A DNA stretch of 64,000 nt, taken from positions 124,001 through 188,000 of the forward strand of contig JAJAGP010000763.1 of the NCBI GenBank assembly GCA_025084515.1, written 5' to 3'. Position 1 is the stretch's first letter; each line of letters begins with the position of its first letter. Shown piece by piece: positions 1 to 13,900 of the stretch. Origin of the DNA: Ancistrus triradiatus. Its lineage: Eukaryota; Chordata; Actinopteri; Siluriformes; Loricariidae. The translations under genes and the position numbers were made by a program. The notes below the pieces were generated by a model. It saw only the letters and a list, made by a program, of their open reading frames with translations. It was not told the origin of the DNA and searched no databases.

Positions 1-593
1 TGCTCCTTAGTCAATATGAATGCTCTTTAACTGTTTAGACCAAAGATATTCTACTTCAGCTTGTGTATGTTCCCAAAGAGACAACACCATCTATGTAATA
101 GTCTGAAGCTTGATCAGAATTGGCTGTTGCAGTCTGGAATTACTACAGAAGTCATGCCATTGTATTTATTTGCGTAGGTGGGAGGGTCTGCTGCAGGGTT
201 CTTCCATGGCAGTTAAACTTTCATCTGTCCTTGTGTGACCCACTAGCTCTATCCCACTCATGAGGAAGTGGTGTGCTAAAACAGTTTAGGTCAATTAAAG
301 TATCCAGTGCCGTGATACGTAACAGTTCCCAGCAGAGCTAAAGAGTGAATATTATTTTACCTTTTTTCAGCAGCCACAACTTTGTTGTTGCTGTTGGTTT
401 AACATGTTTCCCCTCCCCAGTATGAAATGATGCAGTGTCTAAAGGAGTCAAGGTTGCTCTGGAGTACATCGAGCTTATTCACTGTCCTTGATTGTTGTTC
501 GAGAACCACTCCCCAGGTGCACCGGACAAGTCCATTTTTTGCTTCTCTGCTTGGCACTGTCCATTAGTTCCTCTTATCCTTCTCCACCATTGA
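1..593 (-). other. igf1: igf1 3' untranslated region (partial)
   Basis: Sequence downstream of the igf1 stop codon on the minus strand; no further coding sequence seen. One AATAAA on the minus strand lies at 170-165. igf1 3' UTRs are often kilobases long, so the true end may lie outside the window. Confidence 0.5.
165..170 (-). terminator. candidate igf1 polyadenylation signal
   Basis: AATAAA read on the minus strand, about 425 nt after the stop codon. The hexamer alone is weak evidence. Confidence 0.25.
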
Positions 594-653
594 TTACATT
601 CGATAGCTCCTCCCCCCGGTGTTGCCTCGACTTGTGTTCTTCTGATGAACATC
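594..653 (-). CDS. igf1: igf1 coding exon 4 (E-domain C-terminus)
   Basis: Twenty codons including TAA at 596-594, reading DVHQKNTSRGNTGGRSYRM. The acceptor GTTTCAG follows a (CT)n tract that shows as a GA repeat at 661-675 on the plus strand. It matches the usual fish E-domain ending (EVHQKNSSRGNTGGRNYRM). It joins exon 3 in phase 0 as TPK|DVH, giving an E peptide without the optional 12-residue cassette (Ea-1-like form). Confidence 0.93.
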   Translation of the reverse strand, partial: DVHQKNTSRGNTGGRSYRM

Positions 654-3600
654 CTGAAACAGAGAGAGAGAGAGAATAATACAGAGTGGGGGGCTGTTTT
701 AAAACAACTGGATGTCAATCGGTGGATTATCAGTAAATGGACTGTTATCTCCTAATACACAGGAAACACAACCTCCTTTCCTATAGATAGCATGGCTAGA
801 TTAATGTATATAATTCATGAAGCCCTGAGCCAACATCCAGTTCAGGTGAGCAAGACAGCATGTACGTCTCTGCTTCATTAGTGAGGATACAGAAATTGGT
901 GGCGACAACAGCTTAGCAAACTGGAGAGAGTGCCTGCAGAGAAACACTTAGCCATTTCTCTTGCTAATGGTTTTCTTTTTTGAGAAGGGCTCTTAGAGCA
1001 CTTGAGCAAACAGAGGAATTTCACCAAGTTCAATAAAGGGACTGTGTAACTATGGCTTATACACTAGACAAGAGAGCACTAGTCTACAGCCGACTCAAAA
1101 CAGCACAGCTAGCTAGCTGACTCAAGCAAACAGCAATGAGGTGTGTTAGCTAACTGAGGGCAGAGCGAGGAGGCAGTCAACTTAGCAAAACGTTCAGTTC
1201 AAGTCAGCTTGCAAACTTTCTTCTTCTCAACGATATTCAGGCCCTGAAAGTAATACTAGAAAATTATAGTAGTAATGGTAAAACATAACAATTAGAATTG
1301 TTTACAAGGTCAGCGATAGGACCCGAGGGTAAGAAGTGGTTAAAGTTACATAAATGTTTTGACAGTTTTTAATTCTTTTTTTAAGTTTGATATTTTTAAG
1401 TCATACCCTCGACCCACCCTAGGTTTTTGTAGCTAGAACACAAGCTGTAGGCAATGCATTTACGTGTATTCTTTTATTTATAGTAAATTATTGACATCTA
1501 ATGTAACCTCACAAATCCTAGGTGGGAGGATAAACACAGGAAAGACAGTAGTCCATGCAATATAGGTATCATGATCTGTGGCTCACAAGCACAGGAAAGA
1601 AAGCAGCAGAGCAGGATGCCAATCATTAAGTCAATACATTGTGTGCATGATTTTGTTTACTTGTGACATTTACATTTACAGCATTTAGCAGACGCCCTTA
1701 TCCAGAGCGACTTACCATTGGTACAATCTTACAATCCAATCAATTGTGGGTTAAGGGTCTTGCTCAAGGCAGAGGTGGGATTTGAACCCTGGACCTTCTG
1801 GGCCAGAGTAACCCGCTAGGCTACCACAGTCCCAAGAGTGAGTGGTATTCTTGAACACATTTACAGTACTTAGCAGACGCCCTTATCCAGAGCGACTTAC
1901 AACTGATACAGTCTTACAATCCAAGCAATTGTGGGTTAAGGGCCTTGCTCAAGGACCCAACAGTGGCAGCTTGGCAGAGGTGGGATTTGAACCCTGGTCC
2001 ATAGTCCAGTACCATACCCACTAGGCTACCACAGTCCCACAGTGACAATCCATGAAAGATAAGTGGAGGTTCCTTGTTAAGAGATGGCACACTGTTGGGT
2101 AATGAATGGTGTATCATTCTCATGCTGGGCTAAGCATACATGCAGTAGACATTCAAGACTAATGCATGCTTTGTGTATGCATGATTTTACAACAAATAGG
2201 GCATAAATAACAGACTGTTCAATCACAGGAAACAAATTCTACAGGATAAAAGCTAGAAGCAACCAGTCAACATGATGCCATTTAACTTCCATTATCCCTT
2301 ATAGTTTGTTTTTAAAACCATATTGGGAAACACATACCTTACAAGATGCATGGCTATGACTAGATACAGATTTCTGGGGGAAAAAAGAAAAAAACTGTTA
2401 ACATAAATAACTGAAATCTGATTTAGACTACGGCCAGCATGCTAGACCAGTCAATGCAGAAAAACAACAATTCAATAATTTCATGAATACTTTATACCCA
2501 TCTGCTTTGTCATAGGTTATAGTAAATTTAACAGGCATGGTGTAGTCAGTCCAGAGTTGCAAGAAGTAAAGTAGAGGTCGCATGAGTTGGTTGTTATTTG
2601 GTTATTTCATTGCTGTTTTCACCAGTGCTTTATTCTTCAGTATCAGACAGATTTTAAATACACATTCTCCATAACTTAAAATGTCTTTCTTTTTTAATTT
2701 TGCTACAGTATGTTTTTAAACATTAGCCTACATTTCTCCAGACAAAATAAAGAAACGTCACATATAAATATTAATAGACCCTCATTCAGACTGAATGAAC
2801 CAACAAAACTGAACCTCACCTTTGGTGTTTTTGGACTGTCTGTATGTCGCTGTTCTCGTACAGATCGTGGCGCTTTACCAGATTTGACAGGTGCACAATA
2901 CATTTCCAGGCGTCGCAGCTCGCAACTCTGGAAGCAGCATTCATCCACAATGCCACGGTTGTGCAGGCGCCTTGAATTAGGGCCGTAGCCTGTTGGCTTG
3001 CCTGTTGGACAGACAAGAAGAAAGTTTATAAACAAAAATACAACATTCTCTACGAAGTGTTTAAATTCTTCAGCATTTGAGGGCTCAGGTGCCACAGCGG
3101 TTAAATAATGGCCTACAGACCAGCAGGTCTAGGGTAAAAGTCAAAAACCTGTCAAGCTTCCACTGGTAGACCCTTGATCAAGTCCCTTAAGCCTATAATG
3201 GCTTGGATTGTACCTTGTAAGACTGCATCAGTTGTAAGTCGCTAAGGCTGAGTGGCTGTTTCCCTACATACTCCGTTAGTCCACATTATTCTTCTCTCTG
3301 AGGGTCAGGACCCACACAGGACCACCACAGATCAGGTACTATTTGGGTGGTGGATCATTCTCAGCACTGATATGGTGGTGGTGTGTTAGTGTGTGTTTTG
3401 CTGGTACAATTGGATCAGACACAGCAGTGCTGCTGGAGTTTTTAAATACTGTATTCATACATCTACACATCTACCATATTGCTTCACCTTGTAGTTGGGG
3501 CAGTAGCTCATGTGTTGTTGCACAGTTAGTGTTAGTCATCCTCAAATCCTTCCTCGGTGCTCACTGAGGTGTTGAAAAACTCTAGCAGCACTGCTGTATC

Positions 3601-4921
3601 TGTTTCACTCTTTACCAGCACGACACACACAAACACACCCCTACAATGTCAGTGTCAGTGCAGAGCTGAGAATGATCCACCACTCAAATAATTCCATGAT
3701 CTGTGGTGGTATTTGGGATGGAGTCTTAACAATTAGGAAACAGAGTAAATAAACAAAATAATCGGTCAGTGTACCTCTCTATATAACAAAAACATTGCAT
3801 TGCAGCAAGACAAAATTAAAAGTCAGACTTTTTAAAATTTCAGTCCTAATTAAGGAAGCCAAGTGTGGCCCCAGAAGAGCAGACTCCATCTGCAGTAAAA
3901 CTCTGATGCACGACAGACTGCATCTGGCAATTAATTTCTTGGAAAAGAAATTTGGCCTTTACATTGTATGAGAAAACTTGTTATAAAAGGCATAATAGTG
4001 CATAAACTGTTGAAGCTACTCAAGTCATTTACAAATTTTGGGCTTATCCAAACTGCACCACACTGCATATTGCAATGCCCACCATGATAATGCATTGTTT
4101 CTGACACACTCTAGACACACGTAAGGACATGAAAGAGCTTCGCCATAAAATATTCATTGCTATTGAATTTATCATGGGTATTGGCTTCCTGAGTGTGGTC
4201 AATGTGTTAATTTTTATGGGCCTCAGTTACAACGCTGCAGACTACCAAGACATCTGTTAAAGCTTTTTTTTTTCTTTTTGTCTGGTGTAATTACTCCTTA
4301 ATACGTAAATCTATCTGTCATGTAAGGATTTATGTTAGTGGTAGCCTTAAGCCAACAGTTGTCCACCAACGTATACACTAATTCCTAACTAATGCATATA
4401 TGTGGCCCATAAGACTTGTTTGGCCACTGTTGTGGACTCAACTGATAAAAAGGTTCACCAGTCCCTGCCCCACCCCACCCCACCCAATCTACCCCTCTCA
4501 AAGTATCCGGGTCTCCAGTTACAATTCCCAATTCACCTAGAGCAATATGGCCCTGATAGGCTTTTCCCTGTTACCAAATAAAATAATAATAATTTAATAT
4601 GGCATTTACAAGAAGGAAATGCCTTTCCCTTTCAGAGTTAATAGCTTTTGGCTCACAGGGCTGCCAGTGCTGACAGAGTACATTAACTTCTGCTCTGTGC
4701 ATGGTCCACACTGACAACAGTGCTTTGAGAACAGAAGGGCAATCATTAGGAAACGTGCATCTCTACCGAGTGCATTGCTAGTACTTGTAATGAATGAATG
4801 AATGAATGAATGAATGGATGAATGAAAGGAAAATGTGAATTTTATTTCAGATGTCAACATTTTGGATTACGTAAAGTACACATTTATTTCTCATTTATAT
4901 ATATGTAAATATATTTATATA

Positions 4922-4959
<38 letters not shown>

Positions 4960-7900
4960 ATTTCTGATTGTGGATCGTAATTCTATAAAATGCTTATATA
5001 TTTATTTAAATGGTTACATTTTAAAATGTGTCTGGCCTCACTGAAAAAGACGAGCTTTGCGTGCAAAAGAAAGAGACATTAAGCCCGAGCTAGTAATTAC
5101 ACGTTCACACAGGTTGTCAGGAGCCAGCAGAGTTGCCTTCTGGATAATCTTCCAAACATTTAAAGAACTCTTCCAAATGAACATCCGCTGTGTTCCCTGC
5201 TATTGCTGGAGCATCATAAACAAAAACGAGTAAACAACCTTTTACAAACAATCACAGTCAGTTGTAGTAATGACAAAGAATATGGTTGGATGGGGCTGCT
5301 GAGATTTTTAAATGCTTTTCTTGTTTCAGTTCCTGACATGTGGGGCAGATTATACTTCTTTTTGTGTGCTTCATTTTCCTTTTGATAAAAGAACTACTTT
5401 TTTCCATGTGTTGTTGGAGAATCCTAGTATATAAACTGAACCATCTATATACAGTGGCGCTTGAAAGTTTAGAATTTTCTATATTTCTACATAAATATGA
5501 TCTAAAAGTAGATAAAGAGAACCCAGTTAAACACATGAGACAAAAATATTATACTTGGTTATTTATTTATCGAGGAAAATGATCCAATATTACATATTAG
5601 TGAGTGGCAAAAGTATGTGAGCCTCTGCTTTCAGTATCTGGTGTGACCCCCTTGTGCAGAAATAACTGCAACTGTTATGAGCCACGCTGCCGATGCTTGA
5701 GGGCAGCGTTGGTTCATAGATGCGCCGGGACCGGTATGGCGGTCCCGAGCATGCATGCACCGACTCTAATCGGCACTAATCATTTCATTGGCGACACCTG
5801 CAGGCTCAGGTATAAGAGCGTCCCTGAGCACCGTTGGGTGTCGCACCCTCACTCTATTTGATGATAATATGTCCTTTGCGTGCTGTCGGGTCCGCCCTTT
5901 CGGTTATGTTGCCAATAGGGATATTGGTAGACTGCTTCTGCTTAGGGAAGCAGCCAAGGTATGGTCAGGAGGCTGGAGGTGATGTCAGGGCTTAGCCGGC
6001 TGGGGTAGAGAAAGATCCCTTTGCTCGCACCCCTTGTTACCCGTTCACTGTATCTCCATCACCCTCCGCGGCTTTTGGCTCGCTCGCTGTGGTGACTCGA
6101 GCTCCCCGCATTCACCCTCACCAGCACCGCCTCCCCTTTGGGCTCGTGAGCCTCTTTAGTGTGCAGGGATTTAGCTTCCCTGCCTCTCCCATTTTATTTA
6201 TTTAGTATTTGGTTTGTCCCTCTCATTAGGAGCTAACTGCAATTAGGTCCTAATACCCCTTTTATTTTTACATGGTTCGCCTGTTATTTTAGGCGAATTG
6301 AAACAGAAGGGTGTGACCAGCTCAGGATCCAGCATTAGCTCCTGACACTATCATGCAGGTTCTTTGTCCCCAGGCTTCTCGGCACCCCTCGCCCCACATC
6401 CAGCACATAAGCAGGGCAACTGGCTATTAGATAGTAGTTACTGGGCTGACCGTGGAGAGCTACTCTAACGGCCGGGTGCTCATGGCTATCTTCGAGAGGG
6501 TCTTGAGCGAAAAGCTTAAGGATGAGCTGGCCCTTCTTGACACTCCCTCCTCCGCTGGTCTTTACAGCCAAGTGGCCCATGCTGATGCTCGCCACACTCG
6601 CCACAGCAGCCTCAACTGACCCGCGATCATTCCTGATCCAGTTAGGTCTTCCGCCTTCACAAACACACCCCCGGTCGACCAGACGCTGCAGGACGCTTTG
6701 GCGCAGCTCTCAGCCCTGACAGCGTCCATCAAGGTGTGGTGCTCTAGACAGCCTTCTGGTCATAAGGACCCCAGCCCTGAGACCCTCCCAGTCGAACCTT
6801 GCCCCATGCCTGGAGAGGTTAAACCTTGCCACCCGCCTGGGCCGGTTGAACCTTGCCCCATGCCTGGGCTGGTCAAACCTTGCCCCCTGCCTGGGTAGGT
6901 CGAACCTAGCCCGTTTCTGAGCAAATCGAACCGAGTAATTATAACGTGTCCAGCCAACCGGGGCCTCCCCATGTGCCATGCGCTTAATCATGAGCGTACC
7001 CAGCAGGCTAGGGGAGGCACAGCACATGTTTAGGGGATTCAGGAGCTTCCCCTTTGGGGGTACTGTTATGAGCTGACGCTAGAGGGCAGTTTTGGCTCAT
7101 AGACGCACCAGGACCGGTATGGCATGGTTACAGTGTGGAAAGAGATATTAGTAGACTGCTTCTGCCGAATTCAGAAGGCCGGAGGTGACGTCAGGACGTC
7201 AACCGGCTAGAGTAAGAAAAGATCCCTCCAGCTCGCTCCCCTCATTACCCGTTCACGGTATCGCTGTTGGCAACTCGAACTCCCCGCATTCACCCTCACC
7301 ATCACCCCCTCCCCTTTGGGCTTGTGAGCCCCTTTAGCGTGCGGGGATTTAGCTTCTTTTTAGTGACACTGCAGCTTTTCAGCCTTGTCCCTCACTTCCG
7401 CGTCCTTGTCATGCTGCGGCCATCCGTAGTACTGTGACTTGCTTCACATGCTTCGGGGAAACGAGGAAATCCCCGAAGCTTACTTAACAGCGCTCCCCAC
7501 ATCTCTCCGAGCTGCAAGCTACGCAAGCGCCACTCGCGAGAGAGAGTTCACTCCCCATTCCACCTTTTAATGCGGAGCTTTCTTGTTTTTCTCCCCCTTG
7601 CTCACCACAGCGCCTTTGCGCTGTTAGTGGCTTTTCTTTTTCCCGTTTTATTTTTCATATTTATTATATTATTCCCTTTTTTGAGTCTGCTCCGTGCGGC
7701 GCTTTTGTCCATGGTCTGTCCATCTCATCAAGAACTAACTGCAATTGGGTCCTATATTCCTTTTATTTTATACAGTTTGCTCATTTTTAGGTGAACCGTA
7801 ACTGCAGCTAAACATTTCCTGTAGCTGTTGATCAGTCATGCACACCGGTTTGGAGGAACTTTAGCCCATTCCTCCATACAGAACAGCTTCAGTTCTGGGA

Positions 7901-10900
7901 TGTTGGTGGGTTTCCTCACATTAGCTGCTCGCTTCAGGTCCTTCCACAACATTTCCATTGGATTAAGGTCAGGACTTTGACTTGGCCATTCCAAAACATG
8001 AACTTTATTCTACTTTACCCATTCTTTGGTAGAACGGCTTGTGTGCTTAGGGTCGTTTTCTTGCTGCATGACCCACCTTCTCTTGAGATTCAGTTCATGG
8101 ACAGATGTCGGACATTTTCCTTTAGAATTCTCTGATTATCATTCATAATTTCATTGTTTTTCCATCAATGATGGTCAAGGTCGTCCTGCCCAGATGCAGC
8201 AGAACAGGCCCCAAACCATGATACTACCACCACCATGTTTCACCAGATGGGATAAGGTTCTTAATGCTGGAATGCAGGTTTTCCTTTTCTCCAAACATAA
8301 CGCTTTTTTTTACAAACACAAAAGTTCTATTTTAGTTTCATCCATCCACAAAAACATTCTTCCCAATAGCCTTCTGGCTCGTCCACGTGATCTTTAGCAA
8401 ACTGCAGACGAGCAGCAATGTTCTTTTTGGAGAGCAGTGGCTTTCTCTTGCCTTGTAAACCTGCTTTCATGCACACCATTGTTGTTCATGCTGTTTTTTC
8501 CTTTCTGATGGTGGACTCATGTATAACATTAACATAGCCGATGTGAGAGATGACCTTCATGTTGCTTTAGAAGTTACACCTGGGGTCCTTTGTGGCCTTG
8601 CCAACTATTCACACACCTTGCTCTTGGAGTGATCTTTGTTGGTCGACCACTCCTGGGGAGGTTTAGGGGTAACAATGGTCTGGAACCTTCCTCCATTTGT
8701 ATTACACCAATCTGCGTCTGTTGACTGGTGATTGGGTGGAGTCCCAACTCTTTTTAGAGGATGGTTTGTAACCTTTTCCCAGCCTGATGATTGCATAACA
8801 ACACTCTTTTCCTGAGCTCCTCAGAAATCTCCTTAGTGCCGTGCCATGATAACAACTTCCACAAACATTGCTGTGAAGAGCACGACTTTGATAGATCCCT
8901 GTTCTTTTAAATAAAACAGGGTGCCCAACTCACACATGATTGGCATCCAGCATCCCATTGACTGAAACACCTGACTCTCATTTCACGTTCAAATTAAACT
9001 GCTTAATCCTTAGAGGGTCACATACTTTTTGCCACTTACTAATTGTATGTTAATATTGGATCATTTTCCTCAATAAATAAATGACCAAGCTTATAATAAT
9101 ATAATGGTTTCATTTTGTTTAAAACTGGGTTCTCTTTATCTACTTTTAGAACTTGTGTGAAAATCTGATGATGGTAAGTTTTTCTACAATAGATACAAGT
9201 TTCTGGTGAGTAATATTCACTCGGAAGAGAAAACAACTTCAGCTATGTTAACACGAGTACAATGGCCGATTCTCACAGCTTTACTATATTTTAGTTTCAC
9301 GTATGCTTCAGAAAATGTTCTTCTACAGAAGAGGTATTAATACCCTGCAGGATTCTAGTTTCTGATATGCCATGTCTTTGGGTGAGCTGATTCATTGTGA
9401 GTGGCATAGCAGTCAATCACGGGCATCTGTTATTTAGTTTGTGTTCAGTTCCAAGAACACATGATGAACACGTGAGCTGAAATAGATATATGCTTTCAGT
9501 CTTCCAGATTTGCAGTACACTTATGAAGCAGAGCTGCAACAGAAGTGGACAAGGGCTAAAATCAGTAGAATATTTCTGTACAAATAGCACAGTTTTTAAA
9601 AATTAGCTCATGCCCTCTGTTGCCAAAGTATTTCACACAGTCATTCACTCCACTAAATGACCTGCTAATGCTTAGCAGAGAGAACTGCTGGTGGCAAATA
9701 GTGGGCCACAAGTATGTGCTGTAGTCTGAAAGTTGGGCTGACTTTGCAAAGCTTTCACTACTCTAGGGATCTTTCTAGATTCCTCTTCCAGAGTGGCACA
9801 GTTGGGAGCTGGCTTTTACTGCCTCACTGTGGTTAATAAAATACATTCTAAGATTCTCGGACCAGGCACAAGCACACTGACTGAGTAGTGTCAGGGTGTT
9901 TATGGAGCATTAGGGACCACAAAAGCTGCTATAGCCCTGGAAACTACATCTTCATCATTGGCATTGGCACTAGGTTTATTACCATTAAATTTTACACCAT
10001 CGCTCGACAAGCCTTTCGTTATGCAATTCAAATCCTGGCAGTTTGTGTTATGGTAGGTGAGTCGCTTAAGAGGGGTACTGGCAAGATAATTAGTAGCTTA
10101 GTAATGTTTCAACAAAAATGTAGCTACATGAAATGTCTGCACTACAGGCTAAATAATAGTGGCTTAAATGCACTGAGTTACATTTATGATTCATGCCATC
10201 ACTTCTAACAATAACAAATAATTCAATATAGAGTATTTTAAATCTAGAGTATTTTCTAAGTGTTGTGAATGAACATATAGCCTGCCACCCTTCTTATATT
10301 CCATTTTTGTATTACTAAAACACCTTAACAAATCAAGCTTAATCTATCTTTTGTCTGATTTGAAAGATCTGCCTATTTACGAAACCGCTGCTTGCTTAAA
10401 TTTAAAATACAACACTGCCATATGACATCGATATTTATCATTAATAACAGTTTTTATTGTTTGCTTTTTTGCCTGTCTTATATCAACATATGCAAATACA
10501 GTGGTATCTCGGGTCTCGACCACCATCTTGTCGAATTCGGTTCTCAACCCATTTTGACTAGAAAAATTTGTCTTGCTTCTCGTCCTTTGCTGAATTCTCC
10601 ACGCACTTGCTTAAACTTGTATAAGTCGAGCCGCACAACTTGTTTCAGATGAAGCTCGATTCACGATTCATGATTCATGAGTCACGATTCAGTACACAGT
10701 GGTTCAGGTTCACAATAACCCTGAGGGAAGATCTGCGCTATTTTATGGTGATTTTCTTTGTTTTTACATCTACAGTACTGTATTCTTAGTGCAAGCAAGT
10801 CTCCATGGATAGGTTAGTATATGAGAGCCAACTGAAAGCAAAACAGGAATTGAATGCTCCAGAACAGAAGCTGCAGTTAGCTTAGCAGGTACGCTAGCAC

Positions 10901-13900
10901 CCAGAGTTCATCAACAGAGTAAGTGTTTTGCTTTTACTTTTCACTTTCAATCCATTACTTACTAAATTACATGAGATTTTTCAGCACTTTATTATAAAAT
11001 AAACTTTGTCTTAATGATTTTTGGCCATCTTGTAGGTTAATGTAGAAGTGATTAGTACTGAAACAGCATTACTTAGGGTACTAAATGACTTGTTAATGTG
11101 CTCAGATAAGGGATGTGTTTCTTTTCTTGTTCTGGTAGATTTAAGTGCAGCATTTGACACTATAGGTCATGATGTTTTACTAAACAGACTAGAAAATACT
11201 GTAGGTATGAAGGGATCAGCACTTTCTTGGTTTAAATCCTACTTAACTGACCGGTACCAGTTTGTTCATATAAATAATCTAAGGTCTAAGCTCTCAAAAG
11301 TGAAGTATGGCGTGCCTCAGGGGTCAGTGCTTGGCCCGCTTTTATTCTCTCTGTACATGCTGCCACTAGGCTAAGTGAAACTTGAACTTACTTAATCATT
11401 ATTTATCATAGTATTCTTTCCAAATATTTGCTATGATACAGTATAGCCTGCTCTAATAAAAACATGGTTCATGATATATTTAACTTATGATGGATTTGTT
11501 GAACATATGCCCATCATAAATCAGGGAGCACCTGTACAATACAGCTCCATTAATGCTGATAATGCCTTATACAGTGTGGATTTTCTGGGGGTCTGGAACG
11601 GATTCATTTAATTTACATTATTCCTTATGGGAATGTCATTTTCGGTTCTCGGCAAGCCTTCTGGAGCGAATTAATGACAAGAACCGAGGTACCACTGTAC
11701 ACTAATTTTGAACAATAAACCTTGGATCACTGTTGGCATTCCAGTTCATCTCAGCGGTGTCTGTTAAGTGGTGGAGGGCTCTGGGCAGGCAGCGTAGCGT
11801 GGCCGAAGGAGAAGGCATTCTGGCCTGCTTTTTTACCTCCACATCTTTCCTGTTGGTAAATAATTGCTAGCCAGTACACAGTAAACAGAGGATACAGATG
11901 GTAGTTGTATGTTAGGAATGCTGTGTTAAGGTGAAGCCGTACCCAATATGCAGATGAGAGAAGCTGGGTCCCAGTTAAGAAGTCTAATATTATGTTGATG
12001 TCATCAAAAAGATAAAGAGTTTCACAAGAAATAATGGAAATATTTTCACAGGTTTATGGAACAAGGTACATTTTGATGACAGGGTTCAGTTGTAACTAAC
12101 AGCTTTGCTATTTTTAGTAGCTACCGATTGAGTGCACCCTGACATCTTAAAATTACAATGATGACCAGGTGGACAGATCACCAGTAGAGAGGATCGATTG
12201 GTCCACCGACAAGCACAACCAATTACCATAGTGTCAGTGTCCACCATCCAGACACAGGTGGCCCCTTCATTACACACCCCTGTCTCTGTCCCAACCATTT
12301 CCAGGCACTTAGCAGAAGGAAATTTGTTGTCACAGCGATTGACCTCCAGCCACTATCACCTTTATTTGCAGTGATGTTGTGAATGATACACCTGGACTGC
12401 TATGGACTAGAACCGTATCATTTTTAGCAGTGAATCCAGGTTCTGTTTTGTATACGACGATGGTCGGGTTTGAGTATGGAGTGCTTCAATCCTGCCTTTT
12501 TCTGTGGATCGACAAATTGCTAGTGTGATGATCTGAGGAGCCATCGCATATGAAAAGTCCAGCATTGATAAGAGGGACACTAACAGATCAGCAGTATGTT
12601 GCCTCTCATGGCAGGGCTTCCAACTGCCAGTTTTCAGCAGAATGCTCACCCAAGCACAGCAATGATTTCCCAGGAATGTCTCTGCCAGATTGCAACACTC
12701 CCTTGGCACGTCTGGTCACCAGATTTATTGCCAATTGAGTATTTATGGCACCAGCTGGGATGGCAGCTTTGGCAACCTACGAGTGTGCAGGATCTACAAG
12801 ATCAGCTACAACATCTGTGGGCAAATATGTCACAGGACACCATATGGAACCTCCATGCCCAACTGTATATCATTTTATATCCAGGTTAGAGGCTGTGTAA
12901 CAGGGTACTAGAGCTTCCTTTCACTTGTACAGTGTTCATCATTTTGCTTTAATATTGTCATCACTTTAATATATCATTAATAAATTCACACATATAAAGT
13001 TTCATTTGATTCCAATACCTCTGTCTTGGTGAGTTGCTCTTGTTCTGTCAACAAGTGTACTTTGTGTCTTTGACATGTTGAAGGTAGTTTGTTGTAATAC
13101 ATGTTTAAGTCATTCCTATAACACCTATGCAACATAATTCCTTGATATGAACATCACAAAAGTACAGGATGAAACGACTGCCTGTTGCTATAACTTTGTG
13201 GTGTACGAGGTTAATTCTTATGTGCAGTCTGTAGCCTTTTAGCAGCACACTGGCTTGGTTTATGGATACCATTATGTGTCAGTTATTTTTTTCCCTCGGT
13301 AAGGGGTTAAATCTCCATCCTCCAGTTTATTCAGTATGATAATCATTTCTGCCTAACAATACAAACTTGTAGTGAAGATTGTGTTCTGTAGAAGGCCAGC
13401 CCCCTCTAACCCTTCACATATGGTAATGATGCAACAGTTACACATAAAGTTCAGATTACCATAAATGTGTTTGCTTTGGACTCATTTCAGACAAAAAAAC
13501 AAACCTTTGGTCACCAATAGGCCCTAAAGGTTCTGGCCAACTCCGCTTTTTTGACCACTGAAATGCTCAGGGCTGCTGAAGTATCTTATTGTCTCAGTTT
13601 GAACTTCATTCAGTTTTTCCTTCCTTTCAGAGGTGGTGAAAGGAATCTCTTTAATGCCTGCCCCCTGGTGAAAGTATAAGCTATATGTAAATGAAATGGC
13701 GTAAGATTTCCATTTCCTCAGTTCATTCACCACATAGATTAGGTGATTAAAAATAAACAGCGACTAGAAAATGTATTTAGGGTCATAACACTGTTAGTAA
13801 CCAATCACAGTATGACAATGCAACATTTATTCATTTTATCACTATGCTACAAACATTTGCTTTACGAAAGCCTGTGTTTATTCCATGAAAACTAGTGACA

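Larger units (their letters stand above)
5673..7796 (+). mobile_element. short non-autonomous LTR retrotransposon nested in Tc1 A1
   Basis: Two direct LTR copies, each starting TGTTATGAGC, flank an internal region of only about 750 bp with no pol. The internal part ends in a purine-rich CTTTGGGGGTAC directly before the 3' LTR, as in teleost Ty3/gypsy elements. Flanking bases GCAAC and GCAGC could be a 5-bp target duplication with one mismatch. The internal region has a broken gag-like frame around 6400-6900. The Ty3/gypsy assignment is an inference from termini. Confidence 0.7.
5452..9176 (-). mobile_element. Tc1-like transposon A1, split by an LTR element, 3' end lost
   Basis: The left terminal repeat starts CAGTGGCGCTTGAAAGTTT after a TA at 5450. 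Tc1 sequence runs to about 5672, is interrupted by an LTR element, resumes at about 7797 and stops at about 9176, lacking the last ~70 bp of the right inverted repeat seen in the intact relatives A3 (31845) and A6 (48191). Transposase remnants read on the minus strand (7850-8850) with many frameshifts. Inactive fossil. Confidence 0.8.
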
